Shown piece by piece: positions 28,043 to 37,635 of a DNA stretch of 46,610 nt (position 1 is its first letter; each line of letters begins with the position of its first letter). The stretch is from Snodgrassella alvi_G (GTDB lineage: Bacteria > Pseudomonadota > Gammaproteobacteria > Burkholderiales > Neisseriaceae): the NCBI GenBank assembly GCA_946478525.1, contig CAMLCH010000015.1, positions 1-46,610 on the forward strand, read 5' to 3'. Both the position numbers and the translations under genes were made by a program. The notes under the pieces were generated by a model. That model searched no databases. It was not told where the DNA came from and worked only from the letters and a program-made list of their open reading frames with translations.

Positions 28043-28225
28043 GATAGATAAGAACAAAAAACAATGATCAAGAACAAAATGGTGCGCATCATAACATGCT
28101 TTACCATGTAATTTTGCGCAATCTGACGTGAAAATAGCCCAAAAATCTGAGAGTTTAGCAGCTAAATTAAGCCACAAATTAACTATGGCTTACTTTTGAA
28201 CCAGTATATAGATAAGTAAAATTGA

Positions 28226-29326
28226 TTAATATGCCTCACCAACCGGTACACCCTGCAAATCATCTTCTGCAGAAGCCAAATTTGCGACCAGTTTCTGGGC
28301 TGATTGAAATTCTGGTTTTTGCAGCATTGCTCTAAATTCTGCTACCTCTCCCTGTCCAGCTATCATTTCCCAACGCTGCGCCAAATACTGGTTTTCAGGC
28401 CAGATAAAATCTTCTAGAACACGGTCAACCCAATCCGGTTTATTACAAATCAATGCGATATCACATCCAGCGCTAAACGCATTTTCAGTCCGAGCACGGA
28501 TATCTCCTGCCATGCTGGCTCCTTCCATGGTTAAATCATCAGAAAAGATCACACCAGAAAATTGCAACTTGTCACGTAAAATTTGTTTCAACCAGATAGA
28601 TGAGAAACCAGCCGGTTCGTCTGGATCAACTTGTGGGTAAACGACATGAGCTGGCATCACCGCGGCCATACCTTGATGAATCAAATCATTGAAAGGCAGA
28701 ATATCATCTTCCCATAACTGTATCCAGCTACGTTTATCTTTCGGCATCATCACATGGCTATCGCCACTAGCAGCACCATGCCCGGGAAAATGTTTACCAC
28801 AACTTGCCATACCGCCCATCTTAAGACCGTTTTGCAAAGCAATAGCCAAAGCGCTGACTACAGCTGGCTGTGCATGAAAACTCCGATTACCAATGACTGC
28901 ACATTCTCCCCAATCCAGATCCAGTATTGGCGTAAACGACAAATCAATGCCACAGGCACGCAATTCAGTAGCAAGTACCCAGCCAATAGTTTGTGCCATT
29001 TTTTCAGCTACAATCGCACCGTGCCGGTCCCAGCAACACCCAAGTTTGCGCATAGCTGGCAAAGGAGTAAACTCTGAAATAAAACGCTGAACTCGCCCAC
29101 CCTCATGGTCAACAGCAACAATCAATTCCGGCGAACGTAATGCTTTAATTTCTGTTACCAGCTGGATTAATTGGGCACGTGACTGGTAATTACGCCGAAA
29201 CAAAATTACTCCGCCAATTGCCGGATGAAGTAGTCGCTGGCGCTCAGTTTGTGTCAGAGAAAAGGCAGCAACGTCTGCCATGATGGGTCCGCGTGGCAGT
29301 TTTTCAGGCTGTACAACAGAAGACAT
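28226..29326 (-). CDS. nagZ: beta-N-acetylhexosaminidase NagZ
   Basis: 366-residue cytoplasmic GH3 enzyme that removes N-acetylglucosamine from anhydro-muropeptides in peptidoglycan recycling. The GH3 pattern KHFPGHG (178-184) with the acid/base His-Asp pair in SGDSH, and the nucleophile aspartate in FSDD (261-264), are present. About 15 residues precede the usual start, so the internal ATG at Met16 is an alternative. It supplies the sugar-free muropeptides whose tripeptide Mpl reuses. Confidence 0.95.
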   Translation of the reverse strand: MSSVVQPEKLPRGPIMADVAAFSLTQTERQRLLHPAIGGVILFRRNYQSRAQLIQLVTEIKALRSPELIVAVDHEGGRVQRFISEFTPLPAMRKLGCCWDRHGAIVAEKMAQTIGWVLATELRACGIDLSFTPILDLDWGECAVIGNRSFHAQPAVVSALAIALQNGLKMGGMASCGKHFPGHGAASGDSHVMMPKDKRSWIQLWEDDILPFNDLIHQGMAAVMPAHVVYPQVDPDEPAGFSSIWLKQILRDKLQFSGVIFSDDLTMEGASMAGDIRARTENAFSAGCDIALICNKPDWVDRVLEDFIWPENQYLAQRWEMIAGQGEVAEFRAMLQKPEFQSAQKLVANLASAEDDLQGVPVGEAY

Positions 29327-29429
29327 AGTTTACTCAATCCAATCAATTTCAAATCTAATTATCTGCACCAATCGCAGATGATGAATAAAAAATGTCAGCA
29401 TAGCATAAATTGGTTAAATATTTGCTGCA

Positions 29430-29464
29430 TTCTAAAACAAACTGACCTGTTATTAACAGGTCAG
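29430..29464 (-). terminator. terminator of Do-type protease gene
   Basis: A perfect 9-bp stem (CTGACCTGT with complement, arms 29442-29450 and 29456-29464) with loop TATTA; on the minus strand TTTGTTTTAG follows. It lies 46 bp after the stop. Confidence 0.85.
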
Positions 29465-29509
29465 CAATATATAAAACAAGAAATTATCCGATAACACACT
29501 AACAGCGTT

Positions 29510-30994
29510 TTATGGTAAATTCAGTGCTACAAATAAAGTATTGTTGCCGCGTTTAATTAATAAGGGTACATGCTTACCATTTTCAGCGACTGCTTTATCA
29601 AACTGAGCCTGATCATATACCAATATCTGACCGACAGCCAGTATGACATCGCCACGTTGAATATCAGACTGCACAGCCCAACCACCAATATCTTCAACAA
29701 TCAGCCCTTTGGGGGTTTCACGCAGATTAATACCAATATTTCGATTAGCTGACCGTTCAATTTCAGTGGGTAAAACTGGATTATTATTTGTAGATGCTGC
29801 TAAAGAATTACTCACCATATTATCCAGTACAACCTTGGCTTCCTGTTTTTTACCTTTCCTCCAGATACCTAATATTACTTGTTTTCCCGGGGGTAACAGA
29901 CCTACCATAACCGGTAAATCACTAGAATTAGTAACGGTTTCACCATTAACACTTAAAACAATATCACCTATTTGCAATCCAGCTTTATCGGCAGCTCCGT
30001 TTGGAATCACCTGAGTAATAAGGGCACCGCTGGCAGCACTCAAACCAAAAGATTTAGCCAGATTATAATTCATTTCCTGAATAACTACGCCCAGCCGTCC
30101 ACGCTGCACTTTACCGGCTTTTTTTAGCTGATCGGCAACATTCATAGCCACATCAATCGGAATGGCAAATGATATCCCCATAAAGCCGCCACTACGGCTA
30201 TAAATCTGCGAATTCATGCCGATAACCTGTCCTTTCAAATTGAATAATGGACCACCGGAATTACCCGGATTGATAGCGACATCGGTCTGAATAAATGGGG
30301 TGTAATTCTCATTCGGTAAACTTCGCCCTTTAGCAGATACAATGCCTGCCGTCACACTATTATCAAAACCAAAAGGCGCTCCGATGGCCGCAACCCACTC
30401 ACCAACTTTCAAATCTTTAGGATTACCCAGTTGCACTTGAGGCAAGTCACTGGCATTTATTTTCAGCAAGGCCACATCTGACTGAGAATCAGCACCAATC
30501 AGTTTAGCTTGAAATTCATGTTTGTCGTTCAGTAAAACCTTGATGGTATTCATACCATTGACGACATGAGCATTAGTCAGAATATAACCATCCTGACTAA
30601 TAATAAAGCCGGAACCAAAATTATATTCATCATCATTGGCCTGCGGTGTTTGTGGGACATTTGGCAGTAAGCGTCTAAAATACTGGTAGAATGGATCATT
30701 TTCAGGTATAGATCCTGACCCATTTTCACCAGCAAACTCATCATCAATATTGATATTCTTGCGCGTTGCTTGAATGTTCACCACAGCAGGTCCTTGCTGT
30801 TCCACTAGCTTAGTAAAATCGGGCAATAGCATATCCACCTGATGAGTATTTCTTTTGTCATCAGCTGGTATTTCTTTCACAAAAACTTGTTCCTTTTGAT
30901 TCTTTCCAGACCATTGCTGTACTTTGTCGCAACCAGCAGTCATCAAAATCACTGCCAAAAGTGCCGTCAACATACAACTGCGATTTATCCGCAT
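29510..30994 (-). CDS. Do-type (DegQ/MucD) serine protease, probable lipoprotein
   Basis: 494-residue envelope protease of the HtrA family. From the ATG at 30994 (AGGGAA ribosome site) the N-terminus is a signal ending in T-A-G-C, so Cys22 may be lipidated, as in neisserial homologues. The triad is His143 (TNAHVV), Asp173 (SDVALLKI) and Ser246 (NPGNSGGP). Two PDZ domains follow (about 265-355 and 405-490). It degrades or refolds damaged envelope proteins. An in-frame start at 31027 would place eleven residues before the signal and is less likely. Confidence 0.93.
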   Translation of the reverse strand: MRINRSCMLTALLAVILMTAGCDKVQQWSGKNQKEQVFVKEIPADDKRNTHQVDMLLPDFTKLVEQQGPAVVNIQATRKNINIDDEFAGENGSGSIPENDPFYQYFRRLLPNVPQTPQANDDEYNFGSGFIISQDGYILTNAHVVNGMNTIKVLLNDKHEFQAKLIGADSQSDVALLKINASDLPQVQLGNPKDLKVGEWVAAIGAPFGFDNSVTAGIVSAKGRSLPNENYTPFIQTDVAINPGNSGGPLFNLKGQVIGMNSQIYSRSGGFMGISFAIPIDVAMNVADQLKKAGKVQRGRLGVVIQEMNYNLAKSFGLSAASGALITQVIPNGAADKAGLQIGDIVLSVNGETVTNSSDLPVMVGLLPPGKQVILGIWRKGKKQEAKVVLDNMVSNSLAASTNNNPVLPTEIERSANRNIGINLRETPKGLIVEDIGGWAVQSDIQRGDVILAVGQILVYDQAQFDKAVAENGKHVPLLIKRGNNTLFVALNLP

Positions 30995-31075
30995 CAAATT
31001 CCCTATCCTGAATGGTTGATTACACAAGTGGTTTTAAAACACATTGTAACGAAAACAGTTATTAAAATATAGCAA

Positions 31076-31717
31076 TCAGACTGTTAAAGTTGTCTTAGCC
31101 GGATACTCACATAAATCATTGATAATGCACTGCTCACACAAAGGCTTTCGAGCCTTACACACATACCGTCCATGCAGAATAAGCCAATGATGAGCATTCA
31201 GTAAAAATTGTTTAGGCACTAGCTTCACCAGTTTATCTTCTACAGCACGAACATCTTTCCCGCGGGCAAGACCGGTGCGATTACACACCCGAAAAATATG
31301 CGTATCAACGGCAATAGTCGGCTGACCAAAAGCCGTATTCAATACTACATTAGCAGTTTTTCGCCCCACACCCGGTAATTTTTCCAGCCCTTCACGAGTT
31401 TGTGGCACCATACCTTCATACTGCTGCACCAGAATTTGGCAGGTTTCCAATACATGTTTGGCTTTGGTGCGGTACAACCCAATCGTGCGGATACAACTCA
31501 TCAACTTCTCTAACCCTAAATCCAGCATTGCTTGAGCATTTGGTGCCAATTTAAAAAGATGAACAGTACATTTATTAACCGAAACATCAGTAGCTTGAGC
31601 GGATAACATCACCGCAATAAGTAGCTCAAAAGGGGTGTGATAAATCAGTTCAGTTGTTGGCTGCGGACAGGCTGCTTGCAGACGGGTAAAAATCTCAATA
31701 CGTTTTTGAGCATTCAT
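31076..31717 (-). CDS. nth: endonuclease III
   Basis: 213-residue DNA glycosylase/AP lyase for oxidised pyrimidines. The helix-hairpin-helix LPGVGRKTANVV carries the catalytic Lys, and Asp is in VDTHIFRV. The C-terminal 4Fe-4S loop is C-x6-C-x2-C-x5-C (CKARKPLCEQCIINDLC). It lies 11 bp downstream of the SNase gene, so co-transcribed. Complete length. Confidence 0.97.
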   Translation of the reverse strand: MNAQKRIEIFTRLQAACPQPTTELIYHTPFELLIAVMLSAQATDVSVNKCTVHLFKLAPNAQAMLDLGLEKLMSCIRTIGLYRTKAKHVLETCQILVQQYEGMVPQTREGLEKLPGVGRKTANVVLNTAFGQPTIAVDTHIFRVCNRTGLARGKDVRAVEDKLVKLVPKQFLLNAHHWLILHGRYVCKARKPLCEQCIINDLCEYPAKTTLTV

Positions 31718-31728
31718 AACTTAAACCA

Positions 31729-32379
31729 TTAACGAATCTTTTGTTGCTGACGAAATTGCCATGGGGCAACGGCACGGGCTTTGTGCCACAATCCTAACCG
31801 GTTTTGTTGCGCCTGAATCTGTGCTTGCTGGTAGCGACTAAAATCTAATTTGTTTTGCTGTTTTTTTGCGATAGAATCATAGTGCCAGGCATATCCTTGT
31901 GCTACCATCCATAAATTAACGTCGACATTATTCAATATTATCTGCCCTACTTCCCGCCGATACTGATCAATAGTCACAACATTAACATCCACTTGTTGTT
32001 GCTCAATGCGTTTCTTTAAAGCATCGCGACTGGCCACACCAAACGCTTGTTTTAATTCAGGTGCATCAATATTAGCCAGCCGTACTTTATGAATATGTCC
32101 ATTCGTATCAAATATATGCACAGTATCACCATCATGGACTTGCTGTACAGTACCGTGATAAGTACCTTTACTTGCCTCAGCCCATTTTTTACTGCCACGT
32201 ACAGGTGGTTTACCAGTCAGTAAGTTATTAACATTGCGGACGATGGTATCTGCTTTATGCACCCATTGTTCAATAGGAGCCATCAGATGGGGGGAAAACC
32301 AAATTTTTAAAACCGTGAGAAAAAAAGTCACCCACATTATGGCATTACGCCACTTATACAAACTTTTTTGAATTTTCAT
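31729..32379 (-). CDS. membrane-anchored SNase-like nuclease
   Basis: 216-residue protein with a hydrophobic segment at about 12-30 and a staphylococcal-nuclease domain at 72-205. Catalytic residues expected from SNase are seen: Arg100 and Glu108 in VRLANIDAPE, and Arg141/Arg142 in YRREVG; Asp83 and Asp85 in HDGDTV bind calcium. It likely cuts nucleic acid in the periplasm. The ATG at 32379 has GGAAGAAG upstream; an upstream TTG at 32394 is less likely. Located before nth. Confidence 0.88.
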   Translation of the reverse strand: MKIQKSLYKWRNAIMWVTFFLTVLKIWFSPHLMAPIEQWVHKADTIVRNVNNLLTGKPPVRGSKKWAEASKGTYHGTVQQVHDGDTVHIFDTNGHIHKVRLANIDAPELKQAFGVASRDALKKRIEQQQVDVNVVTIDQYRREVGQIILNNVDVNLWMVAQGYAWHYDSIAKKQQNKLDFSRYQQAQIQAQQNRLGLWHKARAVAPWQFRQQQKIR

Positions 32380-32830
32380 ACTTCTTCCGACCAAACAATA
32401 GCTGGATAAATGATCTCAAGCTTAGTTTGGTTTACAACAACAGCAAATATTAATGAATTTAAATTTAACACAATAATTATTAATTAAATTAGTTTATATT
32501 TAATAATATTATAAGATATGTTAATTAAATTATGGTTAATCCTTATTGCATTCTTAGGCTGTTTCAGGAAACAGGTACGAATGGGAAAATTAATCAGCTA
32601 ATAATTTCCAAAATCTTGTAATTTTAATATACAGATTAACAAAACTAAATATGTTACTGAAGAATAGCAATGCGTGTATTTCAACAAAAATAAAATATTG
32701 AAGTTACATAAAACTATTAACAATACTAGAACAATAACAACATGGAATAAAATTGTTTTGCGGAGTTAATGACTGAATATCATGATAATTAAATAGATCA
32801 ATAAATATTTTCATCTTTGAAGTGAACAGC
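32380..32830. other. AT-rich intergenic region
   Basis: About 450 bp with no gene. It holds the promoter of the SNase-nth unit and a small palindrome CTGTTTCAGGAAACAG near 32559. Confidence 0.45.
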
Positions 32831-32859
32831 CAAAAACAAAAGGCGGAAATACCGCCTTT
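32831..32859 (-). terminator. rpiA intrinsic terminator
   Basis: Stem AAAGGCGG with its complement (32839-32846 and 32852-32859), loop of 5, then TTTGTTTTTGG on the minus strand; 27 bp after the rpiA stop. Confidence 0.9.
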
Positions 32860-32886
32860 ACATTATTTCTGCAACCCGCAACAAAA

Positions 32887-33555
32887 TTAACTATGTGGTG
32901 TTAATACCTTCACACCATCCTGACACGCTAGAATAAGTAAATCTGCTGGACGACTAGTGAATAACCCGTTGTCCACGACACCGGGCAAATTATTAATGGT
33001 ATTTTCCATTTTCATCGGCTCATTCAGATTTAAATTAGTCACATCTAAAATCAGATTACCATGATCCGTAGTAAAACCTAAACGCAGATTGGGTTCACCA
33101 CCCAACTTTAGCAACCTGCGCGCCACCAGAGAGCGAGCATTTGGTGTCACTTCCACAGGTAATGGAACATGACCCAGACGACTAACAAATTTACTTTCAT
33201 CAGCAATACATATAAATTGATCAGCTGCACTGGCAACAATTTTCTCATTCAGCAAAGCACCACCGCCACCTTTAATCATTTGCAATAAATGATTAACTTC
33301 ATCAGCACCATCAATATACACTGGCAAACCATTGACTTCATTTAGCATAACTTCAGGTATACCAAATTTTTTCATTAACTCACTGGTTTGTGAAGAAGTG
33401 GATACGGCACCTTTAATTTTAATGCCACTTTCCGCCAAAGCCTCAATAAAAAAACGTACAGTAGAACCAGTACCAATACCTAGATATTCATTTTCCTGCA
33501 CATACTCTAATGCTTTTCGAGCTGCCAAAGACTTTAATTCATCCTGTGAGGCCAT
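32887..33555 (-). CDS. rpiA: ribose-5-phosphate isomerase A
   Basis: 222-residue enzyme interconverting ribose-5-phosphate and ribulose-5-phosphate in the pentose phosphate pathway. The phosphate-binding GIGTGST (26-32), the YIDGADEV active-site segment, KGGGGALLNEK and a C-terminal VDNGLF are present. The ATG at 33555 has GAGAG upstream and matches family length (E. coli 219); an earlier ATG at 33600 is unlikely. It follows ispF by 81 bp. Confidence 0.96.
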   Translation of the reverse strand: MASQDELKSLAARKALEYVQENEYLGIGTGSTVRFFIEALAESGIKIKGAVSTSSQTSELMKKFGIPEVMLNEVNGLPVYIDGADEVNHLLQMIKGGGGALLNEKIVASAADQFICIADESKFVSRLGHVPLPVEVTPNARSLVARRLLKLGGEPNLRLGFTTDHGNLILDVTNLNLNEPMKMENTINNLPGVVDNGLFTSRPADLLILACQDGVKVLTPHS

Positions 33556-33636
33556 ATTGTTTTCTCTCTCTTTTGTTAAACCATAGGGCATTAAACACAC
33601 TCAATAATACAAACTATCGTTTTAGCCTGTTGATGA

Positions 33637-34119
33637 CTAAATAGCCATCAACAACACAATTGCCTGAGCTTCAATTGCTTCTTCCCTGCCTAGGTAACCT
33701 AGCTTTTCATTAGTCTTACCCTTGACATTTACCATATCAATTGGCACATTTAAATCACTGGCTATATTGTAACGCATCTGATCAATATACGGTCGAAGTT
33801 TAGGCTGTTGCGCAATAATCGTACTGTCCACATTAACTATCTGCCAGCCGCTATTCTGCACGAGCTGATAAGCTCCACGCAGTAATATTCTGCTATCAGC
33901 ATCTTTATTAATGCCATCAGTGTCAGGATACAATTTTCCAATATCTCCAAAAGCCACAGCACCTAATAATGCATCAGTAATTGCATGCAGCAAAGCATCA
34001 GCATCAGAATGACCCTGTAGCCCTTTGTTATAAGGTATATTGACACCTCCTAGTATTAACGGTCGCCCACTGACCAACTGATGAACATCATATCCCTGAC
34101 CGATACGCATTGCCGTCAT
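33637..34119 (-). CDS. ispF: MECDP synthase IspF
   Basis: 160-residue 2-C-methyl-D-erythritol 2,4-cyclodiphosphate synthase of the MEP isoprenoid pathway. Metal ligands Asp11 and His13 in GYDVHQ, and HSDADALLHAITDALLGA are present. It is a trimer in the cytoplasm. Its start overlaps the ispD stop by 4 bp, so the pair is translated together; in some bacteria the two are fused, here they are separate. Confidence 0.97.
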   Translation of the reverse strand: MTAMRIGQGYDVHQLVSGRPLILGGVNIPYNKGLQGHSDADALLHAITDALLGAVAFGDIGKLYPDTDGINKDADSRILLRGAYQLVQNSGWQIVNVDSTIIAQQPKLRPYIDQMRYNIASDLNVPIDMVNVKGKTNEKLGYLGREEAIEAQAIVLLMAI

Positions 34120-34823
34120 ATCGCTTGTTCCTCAAATAGAAAAAATCTTGCCAGAGCAAGATCTTGTGGAGTGGTTATTTTCAGATTTTGCACATTGCCT
34201 GTTACCAGCAATGGTGCAAAACCTTGCCCTTCAACAGCAGAAGCTTCATCTGTCACCTGTGTTAAATCCGCAGCCTCAAGTGCCCTATACAGCATACCGC
34301 AACGAAACATTTGAGGTGTTTGAGCCTGCCACATTTTGGCTCGGTCAACAGTTTGACTCACTCGTCCTTGCGCATTAGCACGTTTTAACGTATCGCTGAC
34401 TGGCAAAGCCAATAAACCACCAACAGCATCATCTTGTACTGCCACGATCAACGATTGTACAGATTCAGGTTTCACGCAACAACGTGCAGCATCATGCACC
34501 AATATCCAATCATCTTCCTGCACAGCAAACTGATTTCGAGCAGCAGCGATACCATTTTTAACTGTCAATGCCCGGCTAGCACCGCCACAGCGCAAAATAT
34601 GCACCCGTTCCGGAGTTTTAGCTAACGGATATACATCATCGATATAAGCATCTTCCGGTGAAACCACTATCAATAATAAATCAATTTCGGGTATCGACAA
34701 TAAACGGTTTATCGTATGTTGTAAAACTGTCTGTCCGGCTAAATCAACATACTGTTTCGGGCATGGTGCACCAAATCTTTGCCCGACACCTGCCGCAGGC
34801 ACCAATGCAATATTACGACTCAT
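34116..34823 (-). CDS. ispD: CDP-ME synthase IspD
   Basis: 235-residue 2-C-methyl-D-erythritol 4-phosphate cytidylyltransferase. The nucleotide-binding VPAAGVGQRFG and CPKQYVDL, and the HDAARCCVKPE segment match the family. It transfers CMP to MEP in the MEP pathway. Overlaps dnaQ upstream by 4 bp and ispF downstream by 4 bp, so dnaQ-ispD-ispF form one coupled unit. Confidence 0.97.
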   Translation of the reverse strand: MSRNIALVPAAGVGQRFGAPCPKQYVDLAGQTVLQHTINRLLSIPEIDLLLIVVSPEDAYIDDVYPLAKTPERVHILRCGGASRALTVKNGIAAARNQFAVQEDDWILVHDAARCCVKPESVQSLIVAVQDDAVGGLLALPVSDTLKRANAQGRVSQTVDRAKMWQAQTPQMFRCGMLYRALEAADLTQVTDEASAVEGQGFAPLLVTGNVQNLKITTPQDLALARFFLFEEQAI

Positions 34824-35545
34824 ACTGATTTATCCCATTTACGCCACAGACAATCACCGTCCACGATCTTATCTAAAGACAGGAGATAAGCTTCATGTTC
34901 TGCTAGTTCATTCTCATCTGCTGCAATTACCCGCAGTTGCTCATGATCAATCTGATATTTGGTCGCTATCGTCTGCGTCTGGCTTTGCATAAGTGGTGAA
35001 GTCAATTCATCAACCAAACTAAACTGACTGCGAGTCATAGCCAGATACACCTCAGCCAATAATTCACAGTCTATCAGGGCACCATGTAAAACGCGTTTGC
35101 TGCGATCTACTTCCAAACGCGTACATAAAGCATCCAGAGAATTTTTTTGTCCGGGATACCTTTCTCTTGCCATTTGTAAAGTATCAATTTGATTTTTGGT
35201 AATACTCTCTACATTTGGCATACCCAAACGATTAAACTCCATATTCAGAAAACCGATATCAAAGCCTGCATTATGAATAACCAATTCTGAATCACGGATA
35301 TATTCAGCAATTTGTTGTGCCACTACAGAAAATACAGGTGCGTTTTTCTCTTGGAGTATTTCAGGAGTAATACCATGAATGGCAATTGCTTCCTCAGGAA
35401 TATCGCGTTCAGGATCTATAAATAAATGCAGATTATTCCCAGTCAAACGCCTATCTATCATTTCCACACCAGCAAATTCAATTAAGCGGTCACCATTCTG
35501 GGTAGAAAGCCCAGTAGTTTCAGTATCTAAAATTATTTGACGCAT
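34820..35545 (-). CDS. dnaQ: DNA polymerase III epsilon subunit
   Basis: 241-residue proofreading 3'-5' exonuclease of the DEDDh group. Exo I is Asp7-x-Glu9 in LDTETTG, Exo II is in NAGFDIGF, and Exo IIIe is HGALIDCELLAEVY with His and Asp. The C-terminal part should contact the alpha subunit. I use the ATG at 35545; the frame also has a GTG at 35554. It is the first gene of the dnaQ-ispD-ispF unit, an unusual pairing of replication and isoprenoid genes. Confidence 0.95.
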   Translation of the reverse strand: MRQIILDTETTGLSTQNGDRLIEFAGVEMIDRRLTGNNLHLFIDPERDIPEEAIAIHGITPEILQEKNAPVFSVVAQQIAEYIRDSELVIHNAGFDIGFLNMEFNRLGMPNVESITKNQIDTLQMARERYPGQKNSLDALCTRLEVDRSKRVLHGALIDCELLAEVYLAMTRSQFSLVDELTSPLMQSQTQTIATKYQIDHEQLRVIAADENELAEHEAYLLSLDKIVDGDCLWRKWDKSV

Positions 35546-35844
35546 ATATGGCACTTTGTAGCGGATAACCGCCGAACCAAAAGCTTAATCATACTAAAAA
35601 AGACATGCTAAGCATACCAGCTATCAGACATGGGCAGATAAATTGGAATTAAATTATCCATTCATTAATAAAGATTGTTTACAGACAAAAGAGTACACAT
35701 TTTCATATAACCATATAGTTTAGAAAATAAGCCAACATTATTATACATTCATATTCGTTTAATAAATCAGCTTTAAGCAAATTGAGCAAAATTAAATTTT
35801 TATTAAAATCAGCATGATAATAAAAATCTGTTAATTTTGATACA

Positions 35845-35891
35845 AATAATAATAAATATCATTTGCAATAAGAATTAATTTTGATTACTAT
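35845..35891 (+). promoter_or_regulatory. sigma-70-type promoter with Fur-box-like site
   Basis: A -35 TTGCAA (35863-35868), a 17-nt spacer and a -10 TACTAT (35886-35891) point rightward, with no plus-strand ORF behind. Overlapping its left side, 35845-35863 matches the 19-bp Fur consensus at 13 positions (AATAATAATAAATATCATT). In AT-rich DNA that match is only suggestive. Confidence 0.45.
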
Positions 35892-35897
35892 AGCTTA

Positions 35898-36054
35898 CAT
35901 GATCAGAGAGATGAGAAATTCAATCAGATCATAAACATATTCAGAGCTTCATATCATTGCATTCTTCTTATAGTTTCGAATATTGATTTTTCCTCAAAGT
36001 TTTATTGGTAGTGGTTTGTGTTCCTTTTACGCCCCTTTTTAGGGGCGTTTTTTT
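35898..36054 (+). ncRNA. candidate small RNA
   Basis: Between a good plus-strand promoter and a strong plus-strand terminator (36029-36054) lies about 157 nt with no supportable ORF. All flanking genes are on the minus strand, so the terminator needs another transcript. Size and a possible Fur box at the promoter resemble NrrF, the neisserial iron-responsive sRNA of about 160 nt, or RyhB in role; homology to NrrF was not tested. The start (about 35898) is estimated from the -10. Confidence 0.55.
36029..36054 (+). terminator. orphan plus-strand intrinsic terminator
   Basis: Stem ACGCCCCT/AGGGGCGT (36029-36036, 36041-36048) with a 4-T loop and seven Ts. GC-rich and canonical, it has no plus-strand gene upstream for more than 19 kb, other than the proposed sRNA. 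Confidence 0.92.
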
Positions 36055-36067
36055 ATTCTTCGCTCAC

Positions 36068-36107
36068 AAAAATAAACAGTAATAATTTCTAAATTATTAC
36101 TGTTTAT
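36068..36107 (-). terminator. macAB-OMF operon terminator
   Basis: A perfect 17-bp stem (36072-36088 and 36091-36107; core AACAGTAATAATT) with a 2-nt loop, then TTTTGTG on the minus strand. It sits 37 bp after the outer-membrane factor stop and faces the sRNA terminator. Confidence 0.85.
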
Positions 36108-36143
36108 ATATAAGACCTGATATTATTAAACAGAATCAATCTG

Positions 36144-37535
36144 TCATTGTTTAGCTTGATAGCGTCCCGCCATAGCCTGATAAATTAAATTCTCATTCTG
36201 CAATACCACGTAGCGATTATTTAATACATTCTGAGCAGATGAGTATTCTTTATTCAATGCATCCAGCCAATCGCTTAACGGATTAGCGCCGTATTGATAA
36301 CGTGCCTGATAATACCGACTGTTTTTCTGATCAAACTGATATTTCTTCTGCGTATTCGCTAAATTATTCTTACTTAAATTATATTGGCGGTAATAGCGAT
36401 CCACCTCATTCAGCGCTGTAGTCAGCGACTGTTCAAAACTTAATATCGCGCTGTCAAATTCTGCTTTAGCCTGCTTATTCTGCCAATGCAGTGTCTGCCA
36501 ATCCAGAAATGGCAAATTGATACTGACAGAAGCCGTACCAACCGGAAATCGTAATGCGTATGCCGAATCACTGGAACGAGAATTAACAGCAGTATTCAGA
36601 CTGATACTTGGGTACCAGCTGCGTCGGGTAGCCTGCTGACTGGCATAGGCAGATTGCAGTCTATACTCTGCTGCCCGCAGGTCTGGACGATTCGCCAATA
36701 CAGATAGAGGTACATCCAGATTAACAGAATTAAAATGTATTTTTCCCAATGCAGTTGGCCGAATATTACCTACCTCATTAGGACGCTGATTCAATAAATT
36801 ATGCAAATTTTGCAAAATTTCAACCCGATTTTGCTGTAGAGAAGTGAGCGTATTTTCAGCACTCAACAACGAGTGTTTAGCATTCATGGCATTAATACTG
36901 CTCACCTTACCAGACTGATACTGAGCCTGAGCAATGTGGGCAATTTTCTGATATTTAGTGATACTTTGCTGAGTCAGCTCAATCGCACCATCAACATAAG
37001 CTAAATGGAAATAGCCATCAACAACACTATTGATCAGAGATAAACGACTACTTTGTAAATCCTGTTCACTGGCATGATATTTCCAGATTGATGCATCGGT
37101 AGTGGCACGTAATTTTTGCCACAGGTCAACCTCATAACTCAGCCCAATTTGCCCATTGAAATTACGACTGGAAGCACCACCCTGTTTCAGATCCTTAGAA
37201 CTGCTGGCTCCAAGTGAACCACTAGCAGTTGGAAATAATGCCACTTCAGCAAGTCGCGCATTATAACGAGCTTTTTCAGCTGTCAGTGCAGCCTGACGCA
37301 AATCAATATTGTTACTTAGTGCTGTTTCGACCAGTTCATTGAGTAGCGGATCCTGATAATTTTCCCACCAGTTTGTATCAACATGATACATGGCAGCAAT
37401 GTCGGTACTGCTCAACATACCTGCTTTTTGTAAACTATGATTCGGGTATAGTGTTGACGTTGTACACGCACATAATAGCCCCGTCACCATCAAGGATAAA
37501 CTAGTATAACGTCTTGCTGCGGTTAAAATTTTCAT
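36144..37535 (-). CDS. outer-membrane efflux factor, NodT/OprM type
   Basis: 463-residue lipoprotein of the TolC superfamily. The signal ends in lipobox L-C-A-C, lipidating Cys24. The mature part has two repeats of about 200 residues rich in long coiled-coil helices with Asn/Gln/Ala, as in NodT/OprM channels. It would complete the MacAB pump as the exit duct. The ATG at 37535 is preferred to an in-frame TTG six bases upstream. It lies 100 bp after macB, and a strong terminator closes the operon. Confidence 0.92.
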   Translation of the reverse strand: MKILTAARRYTSLSLMVTGLLCACTTSTLYPNHSLQKAGMLSSTDIAAMYHVDTNWWENYQDPLLNELVETALSNNIDLRQAALTAEKARYNARLAEVALFPTASGSLGASSSKDLKQGGASSRNFNGQIGLSYEVDLWQKLRATTDASIWKYHASEQDLQSSRLSLINSVVDGYFHLAYVDGAIELTQQSITKYQKIAHIAQAQYQSGKVSSINAMNAKHSLLSAENTLTSLQQNRVEILQNLHNLLNQRPNEVGNIRPTALGKIHFNSVNLDVPLSVLANRPDLRAAEYRLQSAYASQQATRRSWYPSISLNTAVNSRSSDSAYALRFPVGTASVSINLPFLDWQTLHWQNKQAKAEFDSAILSFEQSLTTALNEVDRYYRQYNLSKNNLANTQKKYQFDQKNSRYYQARYQYGANPLSDWLDALNKEYSSAQNVLNNRYVVLQNENLIYQAMAGRYQAKQ

Positions 37536-37635
37536 GATCAATACTTAATATTATCTCAGACTGTTTATATTAACTTTGCTGACAAACATTAAAAATCCAA
37601 TGTCTTAATTCCAACATTTTCCAATATTACATTAT

